NCBI GenBank assembly: GCA_032622095.1
Contig: CP136063.1
Location: 142,137,450-142,201,449 of the forward strand
Source: Siphonodentalium dalli
Lineage: Eukaryota; Mollusca; Scaphopoda; Gadilida; Siphonodentaliidae
Reading direction: 5' to 3'
DNA: 64,000 bases
The notes below the pieces were generated by a model. It had not been told where the DNA came from. It was given only the letters and a program-made list of their open reading frames with translations, and made no database searches. Made by a program: the position numbers and the translations under genes. Position 1 is the first letter of the stretch; each line of letters starts with the position of its first letter. Positions 35,375 through 48,420 of this stretch are shown in pieces.

Positions 35375-36045
35375 CTTCGTCCGTCAATCCATCCATCTGT
35401 TCGTAACTTTTCACGATACAGCTCAAGTATCTTTAGTTCAATGTTGATGTCTTTTGGTATGCCAGTAGACCAGCTTGTGAAAAGGATATCCACATAGTGC
35501 AGGTTTTGTCCTCTCTTTTATTCGGAGTTATGGCCCTTTGCTGGACTATAACAGCTAGTGTAAAACGTGTAAACCTGTCCATAACAAACATTATGCTGTG
35601 GATGTCTTTATTATTGGTTTTTGTTGTCTTTGGCATGTTGATAGCACAGGTTGGGGGAAGAATATCCACATACTATGGGTTTCGTCCATTAAATTTTACC
35701 AGAGTTACGGCCCTTGTTTGACTTGGAAATGTTTTCATTTTGTTTCCGAAAGAACATTTCAGCTTATAACTTGAGCAAGGATATTCTGATTCAGTTGTGT
35801 TTTGGTATGTTGATAGCACTTTTGGGGGAAAGGATACTGACTATCTACATGTTTCGTCCATTCATTTTTACAAGAGTTACAGCCCTTGTTTGACTTGGGG
35901 AATTTTTTTATTTTGTCTCTGTATGAACATTTCAGCTTGTACCTTGGGCATGGATCATCGGTTTGGTTGTGTTTTGATGTATTGATAGCCCAGTTTAAGG
36001 GGAAAGTGTGCCCACTTCTTGGATGTAGAAAATAAAAAACAAATT
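35375..36045. repeat. ~190-bp tandem units
   Basis: Shared blocks: TTTTGGTATG(CC/TT), GTTGATAGCAC, TTTCGTCCATT, AGAGTTACGGCCCTTGTTTG. About 3.5 diverged copies. Confidence 0.75.
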
Positions 36046-36059
36046 TCCATCCATTGGCC

Positions 36060-36502
36060 ACTCTCTAAACTGAGCGCCGTGGCATATGCTACTCTCTAAA
36101 CTGAGCGCTGTGGCATATGCTACTCTCTAAACTGAGCGCAGGGGCATATGCTACTCTCTAAACTGAGCGCAGGGGCATATGCTACTCTCTAAACTGAGCG
36201 CCGGGGGCATATGCTACTCTCTAAACTGAGCGCTGGGGGCATATGCTACTCTCTAAACTGAGTGCCGGGGGCATATGCTACTCTCTAAACTGAGCGCCGG
36301 GGGCATATGCTACTTTCTAAACTGTGCGCCGGGGGCATATGCTACTCTCTAAACTGAGTGCCGGGGGCATATGCTACTCTCTAAACTGAGCGCCGGGGGC
36401 ATATGCTACTCTCTAAACTGTGCGCCGGGGGCATATGCTACTCTCTAAACTGAGTGCCGGGGGCATATGCTACTCTCTAAACTGAGCGCCGGGGGCATAT
36501 GC
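36060..36502. repeat. 32-bp minisatellite, 14 copies, higher-order pattern
   Basis: Unit is ACTCTCTAAACTGAGCGCCG plus GGGGCATATGCT. The first two units are 31 bp (GTGG in place of GGGGG). Units 7-14 cycle GAGTG, GAGCG, GTGCG in the variable pentamer, giving a 96-bp higher-order repeat. No spacers, so not CRISPR-like. Confidence 0.95.
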
Positions 36503-36677
36503 CACACTTGGGATTGCACTTGTTCATTTTAGGTTCTGATAAAGATTGTGTTGAATTGCTACTTATTCACACCAATATTTATGTGTGTATTGTCACATAC
36601 AGGGTGTTTGAAGTCTAGCCATCAAGCTCACATGTCAAATCAGGATTTGATTGTACTAAAAATTAGCATTTACCCAT

Positions 36678-37985
36678 TTTTATACGCCCATTTGAAAAAA
36701 ACGGTCGTATTTATGTAAATGGGTTATCCGTGGATCCGCTTTTAGTTTCCGGATGATAACTTTAGATTGAATCAAGTGAACTGAACCAAATTTGGTATGT
36801 TAGTTTACTACCCCAAAATACAGATCAAGTTCGAATATGGGTTTCATCCGCATGATTTTAACTGAGTTATGTCCCTTTTTCGACTTAGATTTTACATGAT
36901 TTTGCGGTTTCCGGATGATAACTTTAGATTGAATAAAGTGAACTGAACCAAATTTGGTACATTAGTTTACCACCCCAAAATACAGATCAAGTTCGAATAT
37001 GGGTTTCGTCTGCATAATTTTGACTGAGTTATGCCCCTTATTTTAGTTAGATTTTACCTGATATGCAGTTTCCAGTTTATTGTGTTTTATTTTTGTTATT
37101 ATTGTCTTAAGTCAAAGGTTTCAAACAAATGAATTAAACCTTGCCCCACTCTACTCCAGAAACGGGAGTATTATGCCACGCCCCGACAGCGTGTTCTTGT
37201 TATACACCTGTTTTGAAAAAAAATGTTTTGTTATTGGTTCATCCGTCCATCTGTCCTTTAGTTTTTTTTAGTTACCGGATGATAACTTTAGTATAAAGTC
37301 TAAACTGAATGGAATGAAATTTGGTATATGGGTATACTAGCAAAAAATACAGGTCAAGTTCGAATTCGGGTTCCACCGGCCAATTTTCATCAGAGTTATA
37401 GCCCTTTTTGTTGGAATTTGCACTCAATTTTCATTTTCCGGATGATAACAGTAGTAACTCTGAACTGAATGGAATGAGATTGTGTATGTGAGTTTACTAG
37501 CCAAAAATACAGGTCAAGTTTGGATTCCGCCCGCCAATTTTTGCCAGAGTTATCATCTTTGTCAACTTCGCCAATTATTTTGGTTTCCGGGTGATAACTT
37601 CAGTTTTAGTTGTCTGACTGTTTTCGATTATTGTATGTAGATCAGCCACTTGAAAATACAGGTCAAGTTTGAATTTGGATTTGGTCCGCTCAATTTTGCC
37701 GGAGTTATGGTCCTTGTTGACTTAGAATTTGCTGATTATTTTGGTTTCTGGGTGACAACTTTAGATTTTGTTATCTGATTGTTTTAAAATTTGGTATATG
37801 GATTACTCATATGAAAATACAGGTCAAGGTCGAATTTGCATTTTGTCCACCTATTGTAACCGGAGTTTATATGGTCCTTGTTGACTTATAATTTGACAAT
37901 TATTTTGGTTTCCGGGTATAGCCTTAGTTTATAGTCATCGATCTGTTTGTTTTCAAATCTGGCATATAGATCGTTTTAGTGTTAT
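36678..37985 (+). repeat. 162-bp CCGGATGATAACTTT tandem array
   Basis: TTTCCGGATGATAAC-type motifs recur at about 36746, 36908, 37071, 37273, 37434, 37582, 37740 and 37908. Each unit also carries CAAATTTGGTAT, AATACAGATCAAGTTCGAAT and GAGTTATGGCCCTTTTT. Divergence rises toward the 3' end. Confidence 0.9.
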
Positions 37986-39300
37986 TCATCTTTGTTTATC
38001 TGAAAATGTTGGTTTTTTGTCTGTCCGAGCTGATATCTGCACCACTAAAGTTTTTTTCTCAACGGATTGTGATTCTGTAAGGCATATGCTTCAAATTCTG
38101 GGTGGGTGTGGAGTTCACACCCTTGAGAATTTCCTAGAATCCAAGATGGCATTCAACATGCCGACTTGTTACAAAATATGAGGTAAGTCACTTTAATCCA
38201 TTCTGTTGGAGACCATATATAATGTACACAAATGTATACATTATTCGGATGCTATTACATTGTACAGGAAACATTGGTTCTCCAATAGCAAGATGGCTGC
38301 CAAAATGTGGCCTGAATTGGAAAATAGATACATTCTCACTCATATCTTCTATATCCGTTTCTACTGTTTGGAACTGACATTAAATTGTTGTCTGTTTTCC
38401 TATTATTCATGCCCTATGAATTATTTGGACAGTGAATGGTGTTGTTCATTTGTGTTCAGCTACTTCCAATCCTTAAAAAAAAAATTTAAAGAACGTATTT
38501 AGTCGAAAACTCACTTTCGGTTTCTAGTCATGTTTTAATATGAAATAAACAGATCTGAAAGAGTTAAGACAGTGGAAGTATTACCGACAAAATGAAATCA
38601 CATTAGGGTCTGAAATGGTAACTATGGTTTATGATGGCAGTCAAAATGGAGGCAAATTTATTGAAAATTCTATGTTTCGTCCTTATTCGTTTAGATGTTG
38701 TGGTTGATTCGTGAAGTTGACTAATCTGCATTGGAGACAATACACTTGTTATTTCTTTGGTCTCAGTCCATTTCAATCCCTAAACAAATTTATCTTTGTA
38801 TAACTTCGTGTTTCTAGCCATATTGCAATGTAAAACGAAACCCGAACTGAGGGAGTTAAGCACAGGCTATTTTTACCTATACAATGATGGCAGTCAAACT
38901 GGAGGCAAATGGAGTTGCCATTTCAGACCCTAATGTGATTTCATTTTGTCGGTAATACTTCCACTGTCTTAACTCTTTCAGATCTGTTTATTTCATATTA
39001 AAACATGACTAGAAACCGAAAGTGAGTTTTCAACGAAATACGTTCTTTAAATTTTTGGTGCATAAAAATTTGAGTTTGTCAATAGAATCATTCCTGGCAG
39101 TCAAAATGGCGGCAAATGTATCAGAAGTGTTAGATTGGTGACACACATTTGAACACATTTTGAATAGCTAAATTATCGTTCAAAATGATTACCAAAATCA
39201 GTATTTAGCCTTATACGACTAAGACATCATTTATGTTTATAAGCAGTGAGGCAAATGTTGACAGTTCACAATAGAAACAATGCAAGTCACGCCTCTGATC
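37986..39300. repeat. Dispersed repeat with 138-bp inverted arms
   Basis: 38481-38618 and 38918-39056 are near-identical inverted arms (AGATCTGAAAGAGTTAAGAC / its complement). ATGGCAGTCAAAATGGAGGC recurs around them. The GATTGTGATTCTG...GTGTGGAGTTC block at 38065-38120 is inverted at 49445-49520. Belongs to a family also at 48.9-49.9, 60.2-60.5, 62.4-62.8 and 63.1-63.4 kb. Confidence 0.7.
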
Positions 39301-39483
39301 AGTAATTAAATCCTCAAATAGCTTGAATATCACGGAAATAAAAAAAACAACTATGGTCAATGTTCAACTGAATCTGGCTACGGCAATGGTGTAGTATAAG
39401 TTGTGATATGGTCTATTGACTGAAACAACCAAACAAATAATCAACAATCAATTTACTTTTTATGTTTACCCATACCATAGTAT

Positions 39484-39960
39484 GGTAAACATAGTGTCGT
39501 TGCCCGGATTGACCACTCGTTGTTCGTCCGTCTGTCTGTCTGTCTGTCCGTCTGTCTGTCTGTAGACACTTTACGAGTAATGCGATAACTCAAACATTTT
39601 CTATCCGATCGAAACCAAATTTTGTATATGGGTTTCTCAGCCCAAAATACAGATCAAGTTTGAATTTTGGTTTGATCCCAGTTTTTGTTACAGAGTTATG
39701 GCCCTTTTTCAACTTAAAATTCACGCATTCTGCCATAACTCAAACATTTATTATCTGATTGGAACCAAATTTGGTATGTGAGTTTCACAGCCCATAATAC
39801 AGATCGACTCCGAATATGGGTTTGATCCGATTAATTTTAAAGGAGTTATGACCCTTTTTCGAGAAAAAAATTATAAAAAAAAATTCAATTTTTTTAGATT
39901 TAGCTCCTTGCTAAATTTAGCATATACAAATATTAAATTTTGTTTGAACTTTAATAACAA
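39484..39960. repeat. Dispersed mollusc-type repeat with (GTCT)n
   Basis: Begins ATGGTAAACATAGTGTCGTT, has (TGTC)n at about 39527-39562, then two diverged AACCAAATTTGGTAT units. Related to 19205-19640. Confidence 0.75.
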
Positions 39961-42239
39961 TAAAAAAAAAAATTTAAATAATCCAAAAAAATTGACACTT
40001 TCATTTATTTTAGTTTTATACGATTAATTAGACCTGTGTGATATCCTGTTTTGAAAATATGAAGATTTTATTGCAATAGTTTCATGTAATATAATGATAT
40101 CAATAAATTACCATGTGATCATCCAACATCCAGAGTATATGAGAGGATTTTTATAGATGTTGTCATTCCAAGTGAAATCTGTTATGAAATGAGTGATGAC
40201 ATATGATACAGAGCTCTGGTGGGTCAAGATAAACAACACTGGTGGCTGGCTGTTTGTTTATTCTAACTGTCAAATTGATTAATGGCAGCACAAGACTGGT
40301 GTTTTTCGTATTCTTGAAATTTCATTACAGGGTGAGATAAGGGCCCCCCCCCCCCCCCCCCACCTATATAAGTGTCTTCTAAATTCCATTAATTTGCTTC
40401 AAAAATAATTAACCCTTTCCAAGGTTTCCATAGACACATGCTATAATGTACATGGACTCTTCCTCATATCTCTTAATATCTATTATCTTTGCACACTATT
40501 CACTTCTATCAATTTTGGTATTGACTGATTAATTGATTTTTGAAAAATATATTAACCCTTCAGACACGTGCTTTCAATTTGAAATTAAAACAACAGCTGA
40601 TAGCCAATATGATTTATCTATGCAATGGGAAACAGGCAGATAAATATACATGACTATTGTAAGGTGATGACTTGTTTTGAAAATCAATATGGTAGATGTT
40701 ACTATTTCCAGGAACCTTATTTTCCCATTTGTTCACATTTTCATGGTTGATTGAATTTTAGGGGCCACAGAGCACTTAGAAGATTAACATTGAAGGTTGT
40801 GGCTTTTAGTGTCCAAGCTACTTGTAAAACATTGTAATGTGTGAAACCATTCAAATGAGGGCTAACTTACTTTCTTTTATATGAACGATTTAGTGGTCAT
40901 AGGGGCCAGCATCCCCATCATATTATGTCTGTATAACATTATATAGATAATACTTTTGAATTGTATAAACTACATATATTTTTGAAAACCATACACCCCT
41001 GTTATGAAACACTTAATCTTATTTAATACACAGGTCAGATCTGATCTTATATCTGTCCATGTTTGATAAACAAATAACTGGGGAGAATGGGGGAAGGGGG
41101 GGTAATTAAAGTACCATTTAAATATGAGATGGAATCCCCTACATGTATGTCGTTCTAAGCAGTCTGGCTTGTCAACAAATTATAATTTCTCTTTAGAAGT
41201 AAATAATAAATTTTGAATATCTGGCATGTCAAAAGTGGCAAAGATAGGGATTTATCACTTTTGCTTCCAATGAGTTAACTAAACATGTCCTCCGAAATCA
41301 CTAAACCATTGGATCTCACAGTGAGAGGTCCTTGTGTGAATAGGGACAGAGTTATGAGATTTAAAACTACTCCTCCCCAACCCAAATACTTTAACCCTTT
41401 CTTAAGACAAATTATTTGAGCTTTTGATTTCAAGTTGGGTACTGATATATGGATTAATTCCTGTGATCATATCTTTGACAAATGATCAGTTATGGCTAGT
41501 CGCTATCGCCAAGGTATGGGTTAAACATCTGCCGATCGTGATCGGCCTCTCGTTCTCGTAACATTATTGATTATGCTAAATATTTCACAGAAAGATGTAC
41601 CTGCTACCGAGTAATTTGAGCATTTTCGGAACATTGAGATAGCACCATGATCACCCCATCAAAAATAACACCAACATTCGAAGTAGAACCGGCTGCTCAT
41701 GCTTCACTTGAAGGATGTATGATTTGAGTTTTTGTCTTGAATCTGCGCTCTTGTCATCTTTGGTCTGATACGTCCCACCAAATGCATAAATTTGTTGAGT
41801 TCTGGGGAGAGTTATTTGCATATTTACGCAGTACACATGCGTCTACACCAAGTGTGGAGTACTGATCGGAAATATAATTTAGCATAACCATGGCATATAC
41901 ATAGAGTGGAGACTGGGTCCGGTCACGTGAGCGGACAGGTTGTTTGCAAAATTCTCTCTATAAATTTCACAGAATTTTGTCTAAATCACGTCTTCAAGTG
42001 ATGATAATGTTAAAAACTGATGTTCCTACGCCTCTCCAGAGTTTGTGGAAATCTACATAGTGGGAGAGTGGTGGTCAAGTTTGTACATTAACGTGACATT
42101 TGGAGTGGTTTGCTGCACTGAAAGGTCGGTCAATCAAATGATAATCCAACATGGCGGCCTTCATATTTTCGGAATTTTCGGAAATATTCTTCATACTTTG
42201 ACGTTCTTTGACGCTCTTTTATACTTACGTTAAATTACT
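39961..42239. other. Non-coding sequence
   Basis: 40740-40880 shares the old repeat seen near 25.1 kb. C tract at about 40344-40361. I see no exon with convincing splice sites. Confidence 0.45.
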
Positions 42240-42367
42240 TTATATGATGTATCCACTGGATGTTGAACTGTTCATTTACCTGGTAAATCCAGTACAAAGG
42301 AAACACGTTTTGAAGCTACATACAGACTTTTAATCCTATTGATTGGCTGATACTATCTCATGAGTTT

Positions 42368-44008
42368 TTGCTGCTGCTACATGTGAAAATTCTTCAACAA
42401 TCTTTGGGATTTGTTCTAACTTTATCGACAATGTTGGGACTGTCTTGGTTATGTATTGCCCTTACTCAGTTGGCCGCTGCCGTGGGAAACGCGACGCACG
42501 TTCCAGGTGGAAGAACTCTCAAATACCCATGCTCCGTCTGTTCAAAAGGCGTTATAAAATCAAGTAAAGCCGTTGACTGTGATGGATGTGGAATCTGGAC
42601 GCACACAAGATGCTGTGGAATAAACAATACGAAGTACCACCACTATCAAGAGTTCCCCGTAGACCTGAACTTTCGCTGTACTCCGTGTTTGTTTAAAGAA
42701 CTACCCGGTCTAAACTGTTCTGATGAAGATGTCATTGACTTGCAGTCGGAAACACTCATTGACGCAAACGAATCAATCAACATCAATTTGCACGGCATGT
42801 CATATGATATTTTCAAATCAAATGGTCTTAAAGTGATTCATCTTAATTGCCGCAGTATTTTACATAAGATCGACGAACTCCGATATTTTGCGGAAGAATC
42901 AAAGGCAAAAATTTTGGCATTTTCTGAAATCTGGTTAGATCCATCTGTAACAAATTCTGAAATCAAGATTGATAAATATTCTGTCATTCGTAAAGACCGT
43001 AATAGACAAGGCGGAGGTGTATGTCTCTATATACATGATTCTTTAAATTTTAATGTTAGAGATAGCCTAACCACAGAGGGTATAGAAGCATGCTGGGTAG
43101 ACATACTTTTCCCCAAGAGTAAACCCTTATTGATTGGGGTAGGGTATCGCCCACCAAGACAGTATGATTTCTTTGATAAACTTGAGAAGCTTGGCCTCGA
43201 AAATGACTTCATAGATTCTGAGGTAATTCATTTGGGTGATTTTAACGTTGACGTCTCAAACAAGTCAACTCACAGTTCCCTTCATAAGAAAGTTGATACT
43301 ATCAAAAGGCTCTTTAGCCTTAGTCAATTAATAAAAGACTTTACCAGAATTAGTCAAAACTCTTCCTCACTTATTGACTTAATTTTCGTCTCAGATCCTT
43401 CTATGATCACACAGTCCGGTGTCATTGACATTGGCCTAAGTGATCACAGCATGATTTTTTGCACTAGAAAGAAGACTAAAGCAAGATCATATGAGCATAA
43501 CACAATAAAGACTCGTAGTCTCAAGAACTACTCAATTTTAGATTTGTGTGATAAACTGCAAACACAGGTGGACTGGATGGAAGTCATTTGTTGTAATGAT
43601 GTTACACAGGCCTGGCTTCTCTTTAAAAAGAATCTGCTATCCGTGATAAATGATATTTCACCTATGAAAGATGTTAGGATAAAAGGGGGTACCGAGGAAT
43701 GGATGAGCTCAGACATTCTAACAACTATTAAAGATAGAAACTTAATGCTTCATAAATACAGAAAGTCAAAAGAAACTACTGACTTAGAGTCTTATAAAAA
43801 CCTGAGAAATAAAGCCCAACATATGATACGGGATGCAAAGTTAACATATTTTACCCAACAATTAGATGCAAATAGAAACAGACCTAAAGAGCTATGGAAA
43901 TCATTGAAAAAACTTGGTTGTCCATCAAAAAAAACCAGTAACAAAACTAACTATGCTCTAAAGATCAATGAAGAAGTTTGCTTTAATGCAGTGACCATTG
44001 CTAAATAA
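42368..44008 (+). CDS. PHD finger-endonuclease part of LINE polyprotein
   Basis: 546 residues. About 55-107 form a PHD-like zinc finger: CSVC, CDGCGIWTH, RC, then CTPC. From about 155 comes the apurinic-type endonuclease that nicks the target: LNCRS (Asn, about 160), SEIWLD (Glu, about 187), GVGYRPP, HLGDFNVD, and LSDHSMI (catalytic SDH). All expected catalytic positions look intact. The ORF runs on to an in-frame TAA at 44006-44008, where reverse transcriptase sequence continues in the same frame, so this stop is a mutation, not a natural end. A start at the ATG for MLGLSWLC would also be possible. Confidence 0.85.
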   Translation: MLLLHVKILQQSLGFVLTLSTMLGLSWLCIALTQLAAAVGNATHVPGGRTLKYPCSVCSKGVIKSSKAVDCDGCGIWTHTRCCGINNTKYHHYQEFPVDLNFRCTPCLFKELPGLNCSDEDVIDLQSETLIDANESININLHGMSYDIFKSNGLKVIHLNCRSILHKIDELRYFAEESKAKILAFSEIWLDPSVTNSEIKIDKYSVIRKDRNRQGGGVCLYIHDSLNFNVRDSLTTEGIEACWVDILFPKSKPLLIGVGYRPPRQYDFFDKLEKLGLENDFIDSEVIHLGDFNVDVSNKSTHSSLHKKVDTIKRLFSLSQLIKDFTRISQNSSSLIDLIFVSDPSMITQSGVIDIGLSDHSMIFCTRKKTKARSYEHNTIKTRSLKNYSILDLCDKLQTQVDWMEVICCNDVTQAWLLFKKNLLSVINDISPMKDVRIKGGTEEWMSSDILTTIKDRNLMLHKYRKSKETTDLESYKNLRNKAQHMIRDAKLTYFTQQLDANRNRPKELWKSLKKLGCPSKKTSNKTNYALKINEEVCFNAVTIAK

Positions 44009-45666
44009 TTCAATAATTTCTTTTGCAATATAGCATCTAATCTTCTGAATAAACTCCCAAAGGCTCCTGGTATCTTCAACAGCTTGACTCTTGTTAACTA
44101 CTATAGAAGCAAAGTAGATCCCATCAACAAACTTAAACTCCATGTTGTTGATGAAGATGAAGTTCATAAGATACTAGAAAGTCTGTGCTCATCCAAAGCC
44201 ACGGGCCCCGATGGGATACCGGCAAGGTTTTTGAAGGATGGTGCTGCTGTTTTAACATCTCCACTCACCCACATAGTGAATCTTTCTATTCACAATGGGC
44301 ATGTCCCAGAAGAGCTCAAAAGAGCTAGGGTCGTACCAATCTAAAAGAAGGGGGAGAAGACACAGCCTGGAAATTACAGACCTGTCTCCGTACTTAATTT
44401 AGCCTAAAAAATAATAGAAAGAATTGTATACAAACAACTTGAGGAATATTTACTAAAACTAAATTTATTATATGGCTACCAATCTGGTTTTAGGTCAGGG
44501 TTTTCAACAGACACATGTCTGTTATACCTCACAGATAAAATTCGTAGTGAGATGGACAAGGGTAACCTTACAGGTATGGTCCTGATAGACCTTCAAAAGT
44601 CTTTTGATACAGTGGATCATGAAATTTTATTGCAAAAACTTAAGGTTATCGGTTTGGATGAAAGCGCACTTCTTTGGTTTCACAGCTACCTGAATGGGAG
44701 ATCCCAAGCTGTTGATGTAAATGGTACATTATCCGATTTTGAAGATATTTCCTGTGGCGTACCCAGGGGTCAATTTTAGGTCCTCTACTGTTTTTACTGT
44801 ATGTTAACGATGCTTCCATGGCTGTGTCTTGTCAACTCCTCTTATATGCAGATGACTCTGCCCTTATTGTCGCTGGATCTGATGTGCACATCATTGAACA
44901 AACTCTCAGCGTAGAACTGAGCAAACTGAGCGCTTGGCTGGTGGATAATAAACTATCTTTACACCTGGGAAAAACAGAATCAATTCTTTTCGGATCACCA
45001 CATAAATTGACAAATAAATCCCAGCTGAGTGTTTGCTGTGATGGCGTGAGCATCAGAGACAGTGACTCCGTAACATATCTCGGGGCCATTTTAGACCACC
45101 ATCTTAATGGTGAGCTAATGGCAGCACACATGTTGCAGAAGGCAAACTCTAAGTTGAAATTCTTGTACAGAAAGGCATCTTACCTGAACCAATACTGCAA
45201 AAGAACTCTATCCTTGGCCCTCATTCAATGTCATTTTGACTATAGTTCAAGCTTTTGGTACACTAGTCTAACGCAGAGAACAAAGATCCGATTACAAGCA
45301 ACCCAGAATAGGCTAGTAAGATACATTTTAGATCTAAATTGTAGGACACATATTGGCTATTCGGAATTTCTAAAAGTAGATTGGCTGCCGGTATGTGAAA
45401 GAGTTAACTTTAGGAAATTGACAATGGTTATGAAGATCTCAGATAAGCAAGCCCCAGTATATTTTAATGAACATTTCAAACGATCAAATAAAGAAGGGGA
45501 TATAAATGTTTCGGACAATGAGGCTGATGAATCTGAAACCCGGTCAGGTAAACTGAAATTCATCCTCCCTCATGTAAGTTGTTATGGGAAAAAGTCTTTT
45601 TTCTACACAGGAATAAGACTCTGGAATAGACATCTACCCATTGACATCAAGTACCGGAAATTTTGA
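44009..45666 (+). pseudogene. Reverse transcriptase part of LINE, decayed
   Basis: Same frame as the endonuclease: KATGPDGIPARFLKDGA, stop TAA 44342, GNYRPVSVLNLA, stop TAA 44405, YQSGFRSGFSTDTCLLYL, LIDLQKSFDTVDHEIL (motif A), GVPRG. A one-base loss near 44765-44775 then shifts the frame, after which ILGPLL-type sequence, the catalytic YADDS (44844-44858) and LGKTESILFGS follow. A further stop ends the frame at 45664-45666, where IKKHLLSKL would continue. Catalytic Asp residues are present, but at least four lesions exclude activity. Confidence 0.9.
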
Positions 45667-46569
45667 ATAAAAAAACATCTCTTATCTAAACTGAAGGACT
45701 GAGAGGAAGATCCCTTTCTGTACTACTGAATTGAAACTGTGACCAAAATTTTGCCAATCAATTACTCATCTCTGCATATATTGTTACTGCTGCCTGTATT
45801 TCGGGTTTCCATCTTTCGGTCATGGACAGACCAGTCCAAAACCGGCCATACATGGCAGTGGTGCGTATATGCAGTGGTGCGTATCCATCATTTACAAAGT
45901 CACCGAACCGACACAGAACCCACAGGCACCTCTTGCAGCAGCATTAATATTAATATAATATTATATCGGTCAGTATTCATTGACCCGGTGAATGAGACGA
46001 GTGTCAGACTTGTTATGTTAAATGGATCTGCCAGCCGTCTCATCCACCTGGTCGGTGAAAAGATCATTTCTTTTAAAATAAACATATTCACAATCATAAG
46101 ATTACTTGTAAATGTAGCACTTATGATGATAAATTATTTTATCCACATTGATGATGGCTTTATCAATGTAAAATATCAATATATTAACATTGATGTCATT
46201 ACCATTATTTTTTAGTATCAAAATGGAGAATTTTGTGGTAACTATATTGTCTGCCTCGTGGCCGGTAGCATATCAGGGGACCACAATGGAATTAAGCCTT
46301 CGAATGCTTTTTGTGCCATCCCCGATATCTAGCCGTACATGTACTCTACGATTTTTTTTCTAAATTTCAGCCATCATACCATTGGTATTCACTTTGACTT
46401 CTTTACAGCCTCATTTTTGTTTCAAAATTTGCGATTTCTTATATAGCCTAACAACTGAAATTATGTTAAAAACTCCTTTTTATTTGCTTGTAATTTATTA
46501 TATTTGTAACCTGTTAAAACAATATACGTGTATGTCTTTATATCAAAAATAAATCAATCAATCAATCAA

Positions 46570-47500
46570 GTCCAGCTGTTGTGATGCTTGTTTCGACAGG
46601 CCATATATCATTATATACAATGGCATTCAAAACACTGTACATGTATATTCATGTTGAATCTTCAAAGTTGGCAGCTTTCTCCTGGTATAAATGTCTATTA
46701 CATCTACCGCGATCTTTGATAAACCGAACATGCAATACAATTAAATACCATCATTTAGTCAGGAACATGTATATTTCACAAATATCATGGACAGAGGTTC
46801 AGATATGAATACAACAAAAGCTGTTATAGCATTATACACTTAGAATAAATAATGAAGTCGTAGAAGTGCATTCGCTCCTAAAACCAAAGTCTCATTCCAG
46901 AAATGTTTTCCATCACCACTTGTCGTTGAGTATTGCAATATGCTACCAGAGTGGAGAGCTTGTCATTTGGTGCCAGTGTCATAATTATTATGCCCTGTGT
47001 TGTTACCACAATTGATTTAGCTCACCCCAAATTTGGGATGTGCCATGGGCAAATAACTGATTCAGATAAACTGATATCCTAGCCTATCCCTATGTATCTT
47101 CAAGTTTATTCCACCGTAACCCGATTTTCTCCGCAAATATTTATTACAGCACCAATTGTTTCGGGAATACTTTGAAATTTCTCAACCGCTATCAATCGGG
47201 AGTATTATCGCCATAGTGTGATTTCTATTTCACTGAATAGTCCAAATTTGCACACTTCCATGACTAGAGGTAGCCTATATTTAACCAACTGTGTGCTACG
47301 CTTCAGTCAGCAGGTTGAGAATTAACCAGTTGCCTGTTGATCATACTCACTTCGGGATCAGGTCATTATATGTATTATATTCATTGGGAAATGTTCGTCT
47401 TCCAAATATCGCTGAAATACCATTGTATTCAGGCAATTGTTCTATCAGTTCACAAGGTATATAGATTGGTACATGTGAAACTAGGATTCGTGGCATCCTA
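46570..47500. other. Unassigned sequence
   Basis: No gene, terminal repeat or tandem array recognised. Confidence 0.45.
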
Positions 47501-48420
47501 GTCGGATTTCTTATGTCGAAAAAAATTGTCGGGCATTTTCGGAATGTTAAAAGCGATATGAGAATGGTTTCTATACCACCAGTGTCTTTTTTCAGAATCT
47601 ATCTGTTTCCAACTTGATATTTTAGTGGAAACAGGTTTGTGTGAGGCTTTTGTTTGTGTACCCCTCTATTTTTTTCAAGTCCACCTGGTAATAAAAAAAC
47701 ATGCTATTATGCATAGCAAAGTTCGGTATTAAAGAGGCTTTCTTTGTTCCTGGAAATCGAAAAACAGGGAGAGATCTTGCCACAAATTGCATACCGGTAA
47801 TTACATATCTTAATGTGGAATTTTATCATAAAATTATCAGATGAATTGTATTTATGACTGCATTTTCAATTTTATTTCCCAAATATTAAGGTATTGTATA
47901 TTCTTAAAATCAGCTACATCACAGATAGATGAACATGAACAATCTACAAGGATATCTTGATCATATGTCACAAACAAAACTCTGATACATACATTTTTGG
48001 TAAAGATATCGCAGAAAAGCTAACCCTACCCCCACCCTCGCTGATTTCACAAGTCAGACTCCTTTGGTTGAAAAAAACGGTCGTGCAATTTCGGAATGTC
48101 AAACACGACATGTGAACGGTTTAGTTACCGATAGCGTGTCTACTTTCAGAGTCTACATGTATCCAGTTGAAATTTTATTGGGAAAAAGTGTTTTTGGACT
48201 GTATTAAGAAATCAAAGTGCATTTACTTATTATACAAATATTAATCCTCATAACTATAACCTTCTGGTGGACTGTACGAGTTGAAATTAACAAAATTATC
48301 AAATATGGCGGTCTACTTTCAGAGTCTACCTGTTTCCAGTCTGAGACATTTTAGTGGAAACAAATTGTTTTAAGAATTTAAAGAGCGTTTCCTGGTTATA
48401 AAAACTATTAACTAACACAA
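47501..48420. repeat. Diverged repeat units with TTTCGGAATGT
   Basis: TTTTCGGAATGTTAAAAGCG (47533) parallels TTTCGGAATGTCAAACACG (48089). CTACTTTCAGAGTCTAC recurs at 48149 and 48312, with TTTTAGTGGAAACA at 47620 and 48348. Confidence 0.55.

Larger units (their letters stand above)
42240..46569 (+). mobile_element. Non-LTR retrotransposon, Jockey/CR1-L2 type
   Basis: Contains an intact PHD-endonuclease ORF (42368-44008) and a decayed reverse transcriptase in the same frame beyond it. The 3' end is marked by (AATC)n at about 46548-46569, the short tandem tail typical of CR1/L2-group elements rather than poly(A). The 5' boundary is estimated; no TSD was identified. The 45.7-46.5-kb segment is taken as 3' UTR, although it could include an insertion. 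Confidence 0.85.

Noticed and set aside
36060-36502. Regular 32-bp array reminiscent of a CRISPR array
   Set aside because: Units abut with no spacers and the setting is eukaryotic; it is a minisatellite.
44818-45666. 282-aa ORF as a separate protein
   Set aside because: It is the C-terminal part of the LINE reverse transcriptase displaced by a one-base frameshift.
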